Below are positions 36,946 to 44,405 of a stretch of 64,000 nucleotides of DNA, one piece after another (position 1 is the stretch's first letter; every line of letters starts with the position of its first letter). Under the pieces are notes generated by a model. That model was not told where the DNA came from, did not search any database, and worked only from the letters and a program-made list of their open reading frames with translations. The position numbers and the translations under genes are program-made. Source of the stretch: Komagataeibacter nataicola (lineage in GTDB: Bacteria; Pseudomonadota; Alphaproteobacteria; Acetobacterales; Acetobacteraceae); assembly GCF_003207795.1 (NCBI RefSeq), contig NZ_NIRT01000002.1, positions 124,001 through 188,000 on the forward strand, written 5' to 3'.

Positions 36946-37676
36946 CCGACCGCCCCGAAGACAGGGACGACACCGATCCCAACCAGATCCAGCGCGAGGA
37001 TTATGCCCGCAGCGCCGCCGATATCGAGCGCCAGCGCAGCATATTCGACCAGGGCGCGCGCACCCGCCTGCTGCCCAATGCCGCCGACCAGGCGCGCAGG
37101 CAGGCCATCATGCGCTCGGCCAAGTGGATGCTGCCGCTGCTCGCCCTCGTGCTGCTCGGCTCGATTGCCGCATGGCCCGCCGTCGAGCGCGCCGTAATCA
37201 TGCATACCGGCACCATGGCGCAGATGAGTCGCGTGCGCGTGAAAAGCGGCAGCATGCTCAACCCCACCTATCGCGGGCTCGACGATCATGGCCGCCCCTA
37301 CATGATCACCGCCGACGAGGCCCGCCAGGTCGACCCCGAGCGCATTGACCTGACCAACCCCGCCGCCGATACCCTGACCGATAACGGCAACTGGCTGTAT
37401 GTTACCGCGCGCGATGGCGTGTATATGCAGCACACCCAACTGCTGGACCTCACGCGTGACGTCACCCTCTACCGCAATGACGGAACCCTCATGCTCAGCC
37501 CCACCGCCGATGTCGACATGCGCCACAACATCATCGTAACCGATAGCTGGGTTCATGCCGAAGGCCCGGTTGGCGTGCTCGACGCGCGTGGCGGCATGGT
37601 GGATACACGCGGCGGCATCATGCTGTTTCGCGGTCCGGGCCGCATGATCCTCAATGCAGCGGAAAGATCGAACTGA
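36942..37676 (+). CDS. lptC: LPS export ABC transporter periplasmic protein LptC
   Basis: LptC passes lipopolysaccharide from the LptBFG extractor to LptA. The 244-residue protein has a polar cytoplasmic head, one membrane helix (about residues 61-80, KWMLPLLALVLLGSIAAWPA) and a periplasmic beta-jellyroll domain with NPTYRGLDDHGRPYMITADEARQ and DVTLYRNDGTLMLSPTADVDM. ATG overlaps the kdsD stop by four bases, and the stop overlaps the lptA ATG by one base. The extra polar head of about 60 residues is longer than in E. coli. lptF and lptG are not in the window. Confidence 0.93.
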   Translation: MTDRPEDRDDTDPNQIQREDYARSAADIERQRSIFDQGARTRLLPNAADQARRQAIMRSAKWMLPLLALVLLGSIAAWPAVERAVIMHTGTMAQMSRVRVKSGSMLNPTYRGLDDHGRPYMITADEARQVDPERIDLTNPAADTLTDNGNWLYVTARDGVYMQHTQLLDLTRDVTLYRNDGTLMLSPTADVDMRHNIIVTDSWVHAEGPVGVLDARGGMVDTRGGIMLFRGPGRMILNAAERSN

Positions 37677-39022
37677 TGGCGCGCCTCTTCCCTCATCTGC
37701 CGCTTGGCGGCGTCCTGCTCGGGCTGGTGGCGGCAGGCCCCGCCATGGCGCAGGGGCTCGACATGTCGCATGGCCAGCAGATCAATGTCACCGCAGCCGG
37801 TGGCTTCGACTGGGACCAGAACGCGCAGACCGTCACCGCCTATGACCGTGCGCAGGCCATCCGTGGCGACGTGACCGTGCGCGGTGACAAGCTGGTGGCC
37901 TTCTACCGCAAGAAAGCCGCGACCACGCCCGCGCCGGGGCAGGCCGCGCCCGGCGCGAATGCGCCCGCCACCCCGGGCGCCTCGGCCGCCAACAGGCCAC
38001 CCGGCCCCGACGCGCCACTGGCCGCCCATCTCGGTGTTGCCCCCCCGCCCGAGACACGCAGGCCCCATATCGTTGATGACACGCCCGCTGGCGCCCCCGG
38101 CACGCCCGCACCGGCCAGCACGCCGGCCACCACGGCCCCCGCCACCGACCCGGACGTGGATACGAACCTCGCCACCCCATCCGACGTGCTGCCGCAGGAC
38201 CTGCCCATTCCCGACCGGCCCGACCCCATCGGCGCGCCCGGCAACGGTCCCGCCACCGGGGCTGCGGGCACAGCCCAGGGGGCGGCGCAGGGCGGTGATG
38301 CGGCAGGTGGCGGCGCTGCGGGCGATGGTGGCGGGTCGAGCGAGGTCTACCGCCTTGAGGCCATCGGGCATGTGCACGCCTTCAACCTCACTGACCAGGC
38401 CTGGGGCGACCATGCCGTGTATGACGTCGATCAGGCCATTCTGGTCATGACCGGCGAACACCTGAAGATGACCGCGCCGCAGGATATCCTGACCGCACGC
38501 GACGTGCTGGAATATCACTCGCGCGAGCACATGTCGGTCGCGCGCGGCAATGCCACCATGACCACCAATGACGGCCGCCAGATCCGCGCCGACGTGCTGG
38601 TCGGCTATGACAAGCCCAAGACGCAGCGCACCAACAAACGCAAGGAATGGCGGGAGACCCACCCCAACGGCAGGACTCCCCTGCCCGACGACGCCACCAC
38701 GCCGGAGGAAGCGGCGGCGGATGACAAACCCTCCCCCGGCGCGGGCACGATGGACCATGTCGATGCCTTCGGCCACATCATCATCCGCACCCGCACCGAG
38801 ACCATAACCGGAGATCGTGGCGTGTACGTGCCCGATACGGGCATTGCCCGCCTCGTGGGCAACGTGCATATCACCCGTGGGGAAAATCAGGTCAGCGGCA
38901 CGTCGGCCATCGTGAACCTGCATACCGATATCTCGACCCTGACCGACAACCCCGGCTCGCGCGTGAGTGGCCTGGTCATTCCCAACCAGGCTGGCAAAGG
39001 TGGCAAGGCACAAGGCAAATGA
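37676..39022 (+). CDS. lptA: LPS transport protein LptA with a long disordered insert
   Basis: LptA forms the periplasmic bridge that carries LPS to the outer membrane. The protein has a signal peptide (to about residue 25), an OstA-like beta segment (about 26-80), a Pro/Ala/Gly-rich stretch of about 140 residues (81-222) without evident fold, then the rest of the OstA domain (VYRLEAIGHVHAFNL, ILVMTGEHLKMTAP, DHVDAFGHIIIRTRTETITGDRGVYV). A second polar loop lies near 325-365. At 448 residues it is more than twice the size of E. coli LptA (185). The frame is continuous on both sides of the insert, so this is not a frameshift artefact. Overlaps lptC by one base and lptB by four. Confidence 0.9.
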   Translation: MARLFPHLPLGGVLLGLVAAGPAMAQGLDMSHGQQINVTAAGGFDWDQNAQTVTAYDRAQAIRGDVTVRGDKLVAFYRKKAATTPAPGQAAPGANAPATPGASAANRPPGPDAPLAAHLGVAPPPETRRPHIVDDTPAGAPGTPAPASTPATTAPATDPDVDTNLATPSDVLPQDLPIPDRPDPIGAPGNGPATGAAGTAQGAAQGGDAAGGGAAGDGGGSSEVYRLEAIGHVHAFNLTDQAWGDHAVYDVDQAILVMTGEHLKMTAPQDILTARDVLEYHSREHMSVARGNATMTTNDGRQIRADVLVGYDKPKTQRTNKRKEWRETHPNGRTPLPDDATTPEEAAADDKPSPGAGTMDHVDAFGHIIIRTRTETITGDRGVYVPDTGIARLVGNVHITRGENQVSGTSAIVNLHTDISTLTDNPGSRVSGLVIPNQAGKGGKAQGK

Positions 39023-39801
39023 ACATGACCCCCCCGACCGACAGCCCCGACCCCACGGAACAGCCCATTCCCGCGCCCTCGGCCGGGCTGATCGCCAGCG
39101 GAATCGGCAAGAGCTACAAGAAGCGGCAGGTGGTGCGTGACGTGTCGCTACAGGTGCAGCGTGGCGAGGCGGTGGCCCTGCTTGGCCCCAACGGCGCGGG
39201 CAAGACCACCAGCTTCTACATGATCGTGGGGCTGGTGCGGCCCGACATGGGCACCATCACGCTTGATGGCGCGGACATCACGCAACTGCCCATGTACCGC
39301 CGCGCGCGCATGGGCATTGGCTACCTGCCGCAGGAGTCGAGCATCTTTCGCGGGCTCAATGTCGAGCAGAACATCATGGCCGCCCTCGAGATCGTGGAAC
39401 CCGACCCCGACCGCCGCCAGACCATGCTTGACGGGCTGCTTGGCGAGTTCGGCATCACGCGACTGCGGCATTCCTCCTCGCTGGCCCTTTCGGGCGGTGA
39501 GCGGCGGCGGCTGGAAATTGCCCGCGCGCTGGCCAGCCAGCCGCATTACATCCTGCTTGATGAGCCGCTGGCAGGCATTGACCCCATTGCAGTGGGCGAA
39601 ATCCGCGACCTCGTGGCCCACCTGAAGGACCGGGGCATTGGCGTGCTGATTACCGACCATAACGTGCGCGAGACGCTGGAAGTGATCGACCGCGCCTACA
39701 TCATGCATAGCGGGCAGGTGCTGACCGAGGGGCGGCCAGAGGAAATCGTGGCAAACGAGGATGTGCGCCGCGTCTATCTGGGTGAAAAATTCACCCTTTA
39801 A
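39019..39801 (+). CDS. lptB: LPS export ABC transporter ATP-binding protein LptB
   Basis: LptB powers LPS extraction with LptF and LptG. The 260-residue protein has Walker A GPNGAGKTTSFYMI, signature LSGGERRRLEIARAL, Walker B YILLDEPLAGIDP and the switch His in TDHNVRETL. The MGIGYLPQESSIFRGL segment is typical of LptB. It overlaps lptA by four bases, and about 25 polar residues precede the ABC core. In many proteobacteria rpoN follows; here the next gene is hpf, after 378 bases containing a copy of the dispersed hairpin element. Confidence 0.97.
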   Translation: MNMTPPTDSPDPTEQPIPAPSAGLIASGIGKSYKKRQVVRDVSLQVQRGEAVALLGPNGAGKTTSFYMIVGLVRPDMGTITLDGADITQLPMYRRARMGIGYLPQESSIFRGLNVEQNIMAALEIVEPDPDRRQTMLDGLLGEFGITRLRHSSSLALSGGERRRLEIARALASQPHYILLDEPLAGIDPIAVGEIRDLVAHLKDRGIGVLITDHNVRETLEVIDRAYIMHSGQVLTEGRPEEIVANEDVRRVYLGEKFTL

Positions 39802-40179
39802 AACAAAATGACAGAAGTTTCTGAGTGCCGCTTTTTTTAAAGGCGGCATTCTTCTGAATGCTTTTTTGAAAAAAGCTTCACCAGAAACTTCTTCCCTCTA
39901 CCAGCAACGCCAGCCCTGTATCCGTTACGCTTTACGCAAGGGCTGGAGGCAGAAAAAAGCACCGCTCTCACATGCAAGGAAAGCATGGACAGCAAGGGGG
40001 CAACCATGCCCAAATACATCCGTTCGCTGTCATGTGCCCCCAAGGGCACGACGCAACAACCACTGTCACGCAGACCTTGCGGGAAGGATCGTCCCCTTAA
40101 TTCATAGCCATTCGCTCAAAGCACGTCTTCCTTCTGCCCGTAAGCCACCGCGTTACGACCATGTAAGGAGTTGCCCCTT
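39802..40179. other. 378-base intergenic region between lptB and hpf
   Basis: No convincing gene is seen on either strand. The left part holds copy C of the dispersed hairpin element (39826-39895); the right part has the hpf ribosome-binding site TAAGGAG at 40164-40170. No promoter could be assigned with confidence. In many alphaproteobacteria the rpoN gene occupies this place; no rpoN remnant was recognised. Confidence 0.7.
39826..39895. repeat. Dispersed AT-rich hairpin element, copy C
   Basis: The first hairpin GCCGCTTT...AAAGGCGGC has one bulged base. The second, around CTTTTTTGAAAAAAGCTTC, has one mismatch (GAATGC for GAAGC). The tail ACCAGAAACTTCTT matches the tails of copies A and B. 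It follows lptB by 25 bases, in the same orientation as copies A and B relative to the plus strand. Confidence 0.72.
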
Positions 40180-40800
40180 ATGCACATCAGTGTCGCCGGA
40201 AAGCAGATCGCCCTGTCCGATGCCCTGAAACACAGGGTAAGCGCCCATCTGGACCGCATATCGGAAAAATATTTCGGACAGGCCATGGAAGCCCGCGTTA
40301 CCTTCAGCCGCGCGCGGTCATTCTTTACATGCGACATCAACCTCCACGCCACGCGCGGGCTGACCCTGCGCGGCGAAGGCGAGGCCGCCGATGCCCATTC
40401 GGCCTTTGATGATGCCGCCGAGCACATTGCAAGCCGCCTGCGCCGCTACCACCGCAAGGCCACCAAGCATGGCCACCAGAAAGCCCGCCAGCAGGTGCCC
40501 GAAATCGGTCGCGGCTATGTCCTGCGGCCCGGCATGCCCGCCTTTTCCGCTACGGAAGACGATGCCACGGTTGAGGATGAGGACAGCGCGCTGCCCGCCA
40601 CCGGCCCCTACGCCACCATCATTGCCGAGCACCCGACCGAGATCCCGACCCTGAGCGTGAGCGAAGCGGTCATGCGGCTTGACCTTGCCGACTGCCAGAT
40701 CCAGCTCTTCCGCAACAGCAAGACCGAGACGATCAACGTGCTCTATCGCCGCCCTGACGGCAATATCGGCTGGCTCGACCCCTCGCTGCGCCCCAACTGA
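40180..40800 (+). CDS. hpf: Long-form ribosome hibernation promoting factor
   Basis: Long HPF dimerises and silences ribosomes in stationary phase. The 206-residue protein has the N-terminal RaiA-like fold (MHISVAGKQIALSDAL..HRVSAHLDRISEKYF to about residue 100), a variable linker rich in acidic residues, and the C-terminal dimerisation domain (about 150-206) with LSVSEAVMRLDLADCQIQLFRN and INVLYRRPDGNIGWLDP. ATG at 40180 is selected over TTG at 40171 by the TAAGGAG nine bases upstream. Location after lptB is usual in alphaproteobacteria but rpoN, which normally lies between, is absent. Confidence 0.95.
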   Translation: MHISVAGKQIALSDALKHRVSAHLDRISEKYFGQAMEARVTFSRARSFFTCDINLHATRGLTLRGEGEAADAHSAFDDAAEHIASRLRRYHRKATKHGHQKARQQVPEIGRGYVLRPGMPAFSATEDDATVEDEDSALPATGPYATIIAEHPTEIPTLSVSEAVMRLDLADCQIQLFRNSKTETINVLYRRPDGNIGWLDPSLRPN

Positions 40801-40837
40801 CCCCTGAGCGGCAGCGCCCCACAAGGGCCTGCTCCCA

Positions 40838-40885
40838 ACAAAAAAGGCCCTGCCCCCGGATATGGGGACAGGGTCCTGTGTTATT
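40838..40885. terminator. Bidirectional terminator between hpf and the DUF1150 gene
   Basis: AGGCCCTG (40845-40852) pairs with CAGGGTCCT (40868-40876, one bulged base), with an inner CCCC/GGGG stem. On the minus strand the stem is followed by a run of T (40839-40845 read in reverse), and on the plus strand by GTGTTATTTT. It serves convergent transcripts of hpf and hsp20-DUF1150. Confidence 0.82.
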
Positions 40886-40899
40886 TTGAGCACATGATG

Positions 40900-41163
40900 C
40901 TAGTGCAGCGGCACCAGCATCATGTCGTGCTGGACGATTGCATTGACCGCATCATCGCGGTCCTCGGCTACAGCAAGCGGCGTGCCATCAGCGGCATGGA
41001 TGGCGAAGGCGTCCTCGCCCTCGACCTGCACCGCGCGGATATAGGCAACCGCTTCCATGCCCAGCCCGCGCAGTTCGCCCGTGCTGATCATGTGGGGGCC
41101 TGTTGTGGGCTCTGCCGGTTCGCTGTGCAGCAGCACCCGGCCATTGCGTGTCGTGACTCTCAT
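40900..41163 (-). CDS. DUF1150 family small protein
   Basis: An 87-residue protein of the DUF1150 family, found in alphaproteobacteria almost always next to an Hsp20 gene. Visible family features are the ISTGELRGLGMEAVAYIRAV core and the C-terminal GTPLAVAEDRDDAVNAIVQHDMMLVPLH. No membrane helix or signal. It lies 78 bases after hsp20, on the same strand, with a clear AGGAG nine bases before the ATG. The consistent pairing suggests a role in heat-shock or small-chaperone function, but the molecular function is unknown. A stem-loop in the gap could reduce read-through or protect the hsp20 message. Confidence 0.88.
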   Translation of the reverse strand: MRVTTRNGRVLLHSEPAEPTTGPHMISTGELRGLGMEAVAYIRAVQVEGEDAFAIHAADGTPLAVAEDRDDAVNAIVQHDMMLVPLH

Positions 41164-41206
41164 GGCGTCATCTCCTGCATCATGAAGGGTCCGTTTCCCT
41201 TCGTCT

Positions 41207-41238
41207 CCGCATGGCGAACAGGGGGCCTGGCCATGCGG
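41207..41238 (-). terminator. Stem-loop between hsp20 and the DUF1150 gene
   Basis: A 9-bp perfect stem (CCGCATGGC at 41207-41215, GCCATGCGG at 41230-41238) lies directly after the hsp20 stop. No T tract, so it more likely sets the hsp20 message 3' end or lowers expression of the downstream gene than acts as a full terminator. Confidence 0.4.
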
Positions 41239-41241
41239 GGA

Positions 41242-41751
41242 TCAGTCCTCGTCAATCACCCTGACAACACGTTGCTTGCGCCCGGCAGGCACATCAACCA
41301 CCGGCGCAACACGATCATGCGAGGATGGGGACGTGACCGAGGGGGCGCGGGCAATCTCGATCTTGCGCACGCGCACTTCTGGCTGCGGGCGGGCGAGTTC
41401 GATATGCAGCAGCCCGTTATCCATCCACGCGCCGCCAACCTCGATTCCCTCGGCCAGGACGAACGCCTTCTGGAACTGCCGCGCCGCAATACCACGATGC
41501 AGGAAAATACGCCCCTGTCCATCGTCGCTCTGGCGGCCGCGGATGACAAGCTGGTTGTCTTCCTGCGTTATGTGCAGGTCTTCCATCACGAACCCCGCCA
41601 CCGCGAGCGTAATGCGCAGCGTGGTGGGGCTGACCTGCTCTATGTTGTAGGGCGGATACCCGTCCGAGGCATTCTTTGATGCCCGTTCAAGCATCTGCTC
41701 CAGATGGTCGAACCCAAGAAACATGGGCGACCCGAAAACTCTTCCCGACAA
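41242..41751 (-). CDS. Hsp20 family small heat-shock chaperone
   Basis: Small heat-shock proteins bind unfolding proteins in the cytoplasm. The 169-residue protein begins LSGRVFGSPMFLGFDHLEQML (IbpA-like), has a central alpha-crystallin domain (YPPYNIEQVSPTTLRITLAVAGF to the GLLHIELARPQPE strand) and a C-terminal tail with alternating V-R-V-I. The start is set to TTG at 41751 because AGGAGG lies five bases before it; the first ATG is nine codons further in and has no such site. The message begins at a sigma-32-like promoter and carries a hairpin that pairs the whole Shine-Dalgarno sequence. Followed by the DUF1150 gene. Confidence 0.92.
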   Translation of the reverse strand: MSGRVFGSPMFLGFDHLEQMLERASKNASDGYPPYNIEQVSPTTLRITLAVAGFVMEDLHITQEDNQLVIRGRQSDDGQGRIFLHRGIAARQFQKAFVLAEGIEVGGAWMDNGLLHIELARPQPEVRVRKIEIARAPSVTSPSSHDRVAPVVDVPAGRKQRVVRVIDED

Positions 41752-41756
41752 ATCGG

Positions 41757-41781
41757 CCTCCTCTGCTGTGAGCGAGACAGG
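41757..41781 (-). promoter_or_regulatory. Candidate ROSE-like RNA thermometer of hsp20
   Basis: Read on the minus strand, a 25-base segment can fold so that all six bases of the Shine-Dalgarno AGGAGG are paired. The stem has 10 pairs in three short blocks with a bulged G opposite the Shine-Dalgarno, one U-G pair, a bulged A and a three-base loop (CAC). A weak stem with a bulged G facing the ribosome-binding site is the design of ROSE thermometers upstream of small heat-shock genes in rhizobia. The fold was drawn by hand. Confidence 0.5.
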
Positions 41782-41831
41782 AAACGAAAAAAAGCGGACC
41801 CGAAACAGCATCCGCCCTCCGTTCCCCTACG

Positions 41832-41859
41832 ATATGGGAGAATAATAGAAATGCACAAG
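41832..41859 (-). promoter_or_regulatory. Sigma-32 (RpoH) type promoter of hsp20
   Basis: CTTG (41859-41856) and CCCATAT (41838-41832) are spaced by 17 bases, close to the alphaproteobacterial RpoH pattern CTTG-N17-CYTATWT (one mismatch). Transcription would start near 41825, giving a leader of about 75 bases that contains the candidate thermometer. It points away from def. Confidence 0.75.
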
Positions 41860-41939
41860 GGAGCAGCCTGCACCGTGCATGCGCATTTTGCCTGCATCAC
41901 CACTGGTATCACGCGGGCGGAAACGCTAAATGGCGATCT

Positions 41940-42482
41940 ATGATTGATCATGATGTCATCGCTCAGGCGACCCCCATGCCGATCCTGGTCGCGCCCCAGG
42001 CGGTCCTGCGCCAGAAAACCCGCCTTGTCCGCCCCGAGGACATGGACGACCTGCGCACCACCATCCCCCGCATGTTCGCCGCCATGTACGCAGCCCCCGG
42101 CATCGGGCTGGCCGCGCCCCAGGTGGGGCTTGGTATGCGCTTCGCCATTGTGGACGTGTCCGACAAGGACGAGGCCCGTAACCCGCTCGTGCTGATCAAC
42201 CCCGAGGTGATCGCCGAGACCGAGGACATGGCCGTGCGCGAGGAAGGCTGCCTGTCGCTGCCCAACCAGTATGCCGAGGTCATCCGGCCCGAGGCCGTGC
42301 GCGTGCGCTATCAGGACATGGAAGGCAAAAAGCACGAGCTGGAGGCCAATGGTCTGCTGGCCACCTGCCTGCAGCATGAGATCGACCACCTTGAGGGCAT
42401 CCTGTTCGTCGATCATCTTTCCACCCTCAAGCGCAACATGATCATGCGCCGCCTGGCCAAGGAACAGCGCCTCAAGCACTGA
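41940..42482 (+). CDS. def: Peptide deformylase
   Basis: Def removes the N-formyl group from new proteins. The 180-residue protein has all three metal-site motifs: GIGLAAPQVG, EGCLSLP (Cys ligand) and HEIDHLEG (two His ligands and the catalytic Glu). It is followed after 81 bases by fmt, the formyltransferase whose product it acts on, and then truA, on one strand. The start ATG has no strong ribosome-binding site directly upstream. It is divergent from the hsp20 heat-shock unit. Confidence 0.98.
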   Translation: MIDHDVIAQATPMPILVAPQAVLRQKTRLVRPEDMDDLRTTIPRMFAAMYAAPGIGLAAPQVGLGMRFAIVDVSDKDEARNPLVLINPEVIAETEDMAVREEGCLSLPNQYAEVIRPEAVRVRYQDMEGKKHELEANGLLATCLQHEIDHLEGILFVDHLSTLKRNMIMRRLAKEQRLKH

Positions 42483-42563
42483 GTGCGCAGCGCGGATCAC
42501 CGCCGCCGGAACCCGACCTGTCCCGCCAAGGGTTCCAGCCCAGACAGAACGGACCCACCCGAT

Positions 42564-43487
42564 ATGCGACTGGCCTTCATGGGCACGCCCGATTTTGCAG
42601 TGCCCGCCCTGCGCGCCCTGCATCAGGCCGGGCATGACATTGTTACCGTCTACAGCCAGCCCCCCCGGCCCGCAGGCCGTGGCAGGAAGCTGCGCCCCTC
42701 GCCGGTGCACCTTGCGGCTGATGCACTCGGCATTCCCGTGCGCACGCCCCTGTCGCTGCGGCGCAATGCAGAAGAACACGCGGTTTTCCGTGACCTCAAG
42801 CTCGATGCGGCAGTGGTGGCCGCCTACGGGCTGATCCTGCCCGTGGAGATGCTCGACGCCCCTGCCCGCGGCTGCCTGAACATCCATGCCAGCCTGCTGC
42901 CGCGCTGGCGCGGGGCCGCTCCCATCCAGGCCGCCATTTTAGCCGGTGACAGTGAAAGCGGCGTGACCATCATGCAGATGGATGCCGGGCTGGACACCGG
43001 GGCCATGCTGCTACGCGACCATGTGGCGCTGACCGACCACACCACGGCCACCACCCTGCATGATGACCTTGCCGCGATGGGCGGCCGCCTGATCGTGGAC
43101 GTGCTGGCGCAGCCGCCCCACCCCGGCACGCCCCAGCCCGAGAGCGGCGTGACCTATGTGCAGCGCCTGAGCCGTGAGGACGGTCGCATCGACTGGACCC
43201 GTCCCGCCGCTGAAATCGACCGGCAGGTCCGCGCACTGACCCCCTGGCCCGGCACATTCACCACGCTGGACGGGCAGGTCATCAAGATCGGGGCCGTGAG
43301 CCTGACGCAGGGCAACGCGCAGGCCACGCCCGGCACGGTGGTGGATGACGGGCTGCGCGTGGCCTGCGGCGGGGGCACGACCCTGCTTGTTACGCGCCTG
43401 CAGCGCCCCGGCCGGGGCATGATGGAGGCGGCCGACTTCCTGCGCGGGCAGACCGTGGAAGCTGGCACGCGACTGGGCGTGGCGTAA
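42564..43487 (+). CDS. fmt: Methionyl-tRNA formyltransferase
   Basis: Fmt formylates initiator Met-tRNA with 10-formyltetrahydrofolate. The 307-residue protein starts MRLAFMGTPDFAVPALRAL and has the folate-site LNIHASLLPRWRGAAPIQAAILAGD and the downstream VTIMQMDAGLDTGAML segment, then the C-terminal tRNA-binding barrel. ATG at 42564 matches family starts; the frame is open upstream to 42483. Between def and truA, which start 7 bases after it. Confidence 0.97.
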   Translation: MRLAFMGTPDFAVPALRALHQAGHDIVTVYSQPPRPAGRGRKLRPSPVHLAADALGIPVRTPLSLRRNAEEHAVFRDLKLDAAVVAAYGLILPVEMLDAPARGCLNIHASLLPRWRGAAPIQAAILAGDSESGVTIMQMDAGLDTGAMLLRDHVALTDHTTATTLHDDLAAMGGRLIVDVLAQPPHPGTPQPESGVTYVQRLSREDGRIDWTRPAAEIDRQVRALTPWPGTFTTLDGQVIKIGAVSLTQGNAQATPGTVVDDGLRVACGGGTTLLVTRLQRPGRGMMEAADFLRGQTVEAGTRLGVA

Positions 43488-43494
43488 CCCTCCA

Positions 43495-44337
43495 ATGACC
43501 GAAACCACGCCCCCGCTCCCCGCCATCCCCACGATCCGCCCTGATGACATCGCCCCGCCTTCCGTCTGCCGCTGGGCCGTGCTGCTCGAATATGACGGGC
43601 AGGGCCTTGTCGGCTGGCAGCGCCAGTCATCGGAGGAACTCGTATCCGTACAGGGTCTGCTGGAAGGGGCCGCGCGGAACCTGACCGGTGGCCGCACGGT
43701 GCGCAGCATTACCGCAGGCCGCACCGATGCGGGCGTGCATGCGGCCGGACAGGTCGCGCATCTGGATTTTCCCGCCGATGTCACACTGTCGAGTGCGACG
43801 GTGCGCGACGGGCTTAATTTCTACATGAAACCCCACCCGGTGGTGGTGCTCATGGCGCGCCCGGTGCTGCCAAACTGGAATGCCCGTTTTTCCGCCTGCG
43901 CACGTGCCTATCGCTACCGTATCCTCAACCGTTCGGCGCGCCCGGCCCTTGATGAGGGGCGGGTGTGGCACATCAAGGCCCCGCTCGATGTGGACATCAT
44001 GCAGCGCGCGGGGCGCTGCCTGCTCGGGCGGCATGACTTCACGTCCTTCCGCGCTTCCGCCTGCCAGGCGCGCAGCCCCGTGCGCTCGCTCGAACGGCTT
44101 GATGTACGCCGCGAGGGCGAATACGTGGTGGTGGAAACCGCGGCCCGTTCCTTCCTGCACCATCAGGTGCGCAACATGGTCGGCACGCTGAAAATGGTGG
44201 GCGAAGGCCGCTGGGAGCCAGAGCGGGTTGCCGAGGCCCTTGCCGCCCGCGACCGCCGCGCCGCAGGCCCCACCGCCCCGCCAGACGGGCTGTGCCTGAC
44301 GGCGGTGGGGTATGAGGATAATCCCTTCAGCCGATAG
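43495..44337 (+). CDS. truA: tRNA pseudouridine(38-40) synthase
   Basis: TruA makes pseudouridines 38-40 in the anticodon arm of tRNAs. The 280-residue protein has the catalytic Asp78 in AGRTDAGVHAAGQVAHLDF, the N-terminal LLEYDGQGLVGWQRQ and the C-terminal SFLHHQVRNMVGTLKMVGEGR. Compared with the usual start (about RWAVLLEYDG), an N-terminal extension of some 25 residues, Pro- and Thr-rich, is present; a start further in cannot be excluded, but the ATG is only seven bases after fmt. Last gene of def-fmt-truA. Confidence 0.96.
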   Translation: MTETTPPLPAIPTIRPDDIAPPSVCRWAVLLEYDGQGLVGWQRQSSEELVSVQGLLEGAARNLTGGRTVRSITAGRTDAGVHAAGQVAHLDFPADVTLSSATVRDGLNFYMKPHPVVVLMARPVLPNWNARFSACARAYRYRILNRSARPALDEGRVWHIKAPLDVDIMQRAGRCLLGRHDFTSFRASACQARSPVRSLERLDVRREGEYVVVETAARSFLHHQVRNMVGTLKMVGEGRWEPERVAEALAARDRRAAGPTAPPDGLCLTAVGYEDNPFSR

Positions 44338-44365
44338 GTGGCTGCTGCAAGACAATCCGCGTTTC

Positions 44366-44401
44366 CGGGTGCTGTCTTTTTTTAATAAATGACGTCTTTA
44401 T
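44366..44401. repeat. Degraded copy of the dispersed hairpin element
   Basis: The stretch GTGCTGTCTTTTTTTAATAA followed by ATGACGTCTTTATGCTTTC resembles the left half of copy A (GTCTTTTTTGAATAAAATGGCGTTCTTCGATGC). The conserved right part with AAAAAAGCTTCACC is missing. It lies between the ends of truA and the AT-richer glycosyltransferase gene. Confidence 0.4.
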
Positions 44402-44405
44402 GCTT

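Noticed and set aside
37914-38345. The LptA insert as a frameshift or assembly error
   Set aside because: Frame, codon bias and OstA-domain strands continue on both sides, and the insert has a coherent composition.
41752-41811. Longer Hsp20 start upstream of the TTG
   Set aside because: The extension would read through the thermometer and Shine-Dalgarno region, is not like Hsp20 N-termini, and has no ribosome-binding site.
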